Source: Sipunculus nudus
Taxonomy: Eukaryota; Annelida; Sipuncula; Golfingiida; Sipunculidae
Length of the DNA: 64,000 bases
Assembly: GCA_026874595.1 (NCBI GenBank)
Contig: JAPPUL010000073.1
Coordinates: forward strand, 1,077,973-1,141,972
Direction: 5' to 3'
Translations under genes and position numbers: made by a program
The notes under the pieces: model-generated
Told to the model about the DNA's origin: nothing
What the model saw: the letters and a program-made list of their open reading frames with translations, nothing else
The model's database searches: none
Shown: one piece after another, positions 63,576-64,000 of the stretch
Layout: every line of letters begins with the position of its first letter
How positions within the stretch are numbered: the stretch's first letter is position 1

Positions 63576-64000
63576 TTATTTAGCTTTAACGGCTTTTGAA
63601 GAGACTACTGCTGCCTTTTGGCTTTTGGCTATCTCCTCCTGATACTTTCTTATTTTCTCTTTTTCATAATCTACAAAACGAGCCCTTATATGATTTAGTA
63701 CCTTATTCGCTTTAGCATACTCTTTAATTCCCATATAACTTTGTGCAAGACGTAAGAAAGTTAGCTTATCCTTTTTACCTAATTCAATAAGTCTTAGAAA
63801 TTCTTCGCCTGCAAGATAATAACTACCCATCTTGAAATACGATAAGGCAAGCTTCTCTCTGAATTCCAATGAACGACTGTTTGTTTCAAGTGCCCATTTA
63901 TAATAAAATATTGCCTTTGTATAATCCTTTATATTAAATAATGCGTACCCTATCATAGGTAAAAGTCCCTCCATCCCGTCCTCGCTTCTTATAAGAGCTA
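63576..64000 (-). CDS. TPR-repeat protein (C-terminal part, runs off the window)
   Basis: The frame is open to the right edge (residues ALIRSEDG precede the first in-frame ATG at 63974). At least three tetratricopeptide-like repeats are visible: IGYALFNIKDYTKAIFYYKWALETN, SLEFREKLALSYFKMGSYYLAGEEF and LTFLRLAQSYMGIKEYAKANKVL. The C-terminus is charged (EEIAKSQKAAVVSSKAVKAK). TPR proteins mediate protein contacts; a more exact function cannot be given. Confidence 0.8.
   Translation of the reverse strand, partial: ALIRSEDGMEGLLPMIGYALFNIKDYTKAIFYYKWALETNSRSLEFREKLALSYFKMGSYYLAGEEFLRLIELGKKDKLTFLRLAQSYMGIKEYAKANKVLNHIRARFVDYEKEKIRKYQEEIAKSQKAAVVSSKAVKAK

Noticed and set aside
1-64000. tRNA or rRNA genes in the gaps
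   Set aside because: No T-loop GGTTCRAATCC-type sequence with matching acceptor arms and no conserved rRNA stretches were seen.

Overview
The window is about 64 kb of AT-rich chromosome from an uncultured-looking, free-living or host-associated diderm (Gram-negative-type) bacterium. The diderm call rests on a TolC-RND-membrane fusion efflux set, an LpoB/LPP20-type lipoprotein operon and several signal-peptide proteins with sometimes relaxed lipoboxes. A heme O synthase (CtaB), a three-subunit proton-translocating transhydrogenase (PntAA/PntAB/PntB) and copper handling (CopZ/CopA) point to a respiring cell. Dimeric-type glycyl-tRNA synthetase, TAXI-TRAP binding proteins, a SpoIVB-type S55 peptidase, DUF116 and a CHASE2 cyclase occur together in spirochaete- and deltaproteobacteria-like lineages, but I cannot fix the phylum. 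I saw no tRNA, rRNA, CRISPR, prophage or insertion sequence.

Layout. 1-1.6 kb: two tandem TAXI-TRAP binding protein genes on the minus strand, the first cut by the window edge and the second broken by frameshifts. 1.8-4.3 kb (minus): a PQQ-like propeller protein, an RsuA/RluB-type pseudouridine synthase and a small membrane protein. 4.8-12 kb (plus): pntAA-pntAB-pntB-glgP, then a coiled-coil protein that looks like a degenerate SMC/Rad50 ATPase. 12-19 kb (minus): CoA-binding protein, thioredoxin, xerC, topA, dprA, hemB. 19-23 kb (plus): four envelope proteins, COG3014-like (frameshifted), LpoB-like, LPP20-like and a fourth lipoprotein. 23-33 kb (plus): asnB, an RluD-type synthase, a frameshifted S55 peptidase, two large secreted beta-rich proteins and a TlpA-type thioredoxin, with dut on minus. 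33.5-41 kb (plus): glyS, a P-loop kinase, DUF116, ispA, dxs, ctaB. 41-44.5 kb (minus): a pyrimidine operon (pyrR-pyrB-pseudo-pyrC) behind adk. 44.7-47.2 kb (plus): copZ-copA. 47.3-54.3 kb (minus): a 78-aa protein, CHASE2 adenylate cyclase, radical SAM protein, rlmN, folB, Tat-exported aldo/keto reductase. 54.5 kb: orphan NarL-type regulator. 55.2-61 kb (minus): tolC-MFP-RND efflux operon. 61.2-63.5 kb (plus): dciA-like gene and gyrB. The right end holds a partial TPR protein.

Unusual features. The window is peppered with short perfect tandem duplications (mostly 9-18 bp, 2-7 copies), many lying on ribosome-binding sites, start codons or stop codons; one breaks a TAXI gene. Three further genes are out of frame by one base in homopolymer tracts (A9, G5, A9), including the normally important ispA. 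A 332-bp tandem duplication at the dxs/ctaB junction makes a chimeric mini-ORF. Strand composition appears to switch between purine-rich and pyrimidine-rich blocks irrespective of gene direction, with one switch at that duplication. PyrC has lost all its metal ligands, so it should be a structural pseudo-dihydroorotase. No complete new defence or mobile system was found; the best candidates for new biology are the degenerate SMC-like protein, the reiterated RBS/start array before the DUF116 gene, and the microduplication process itself.
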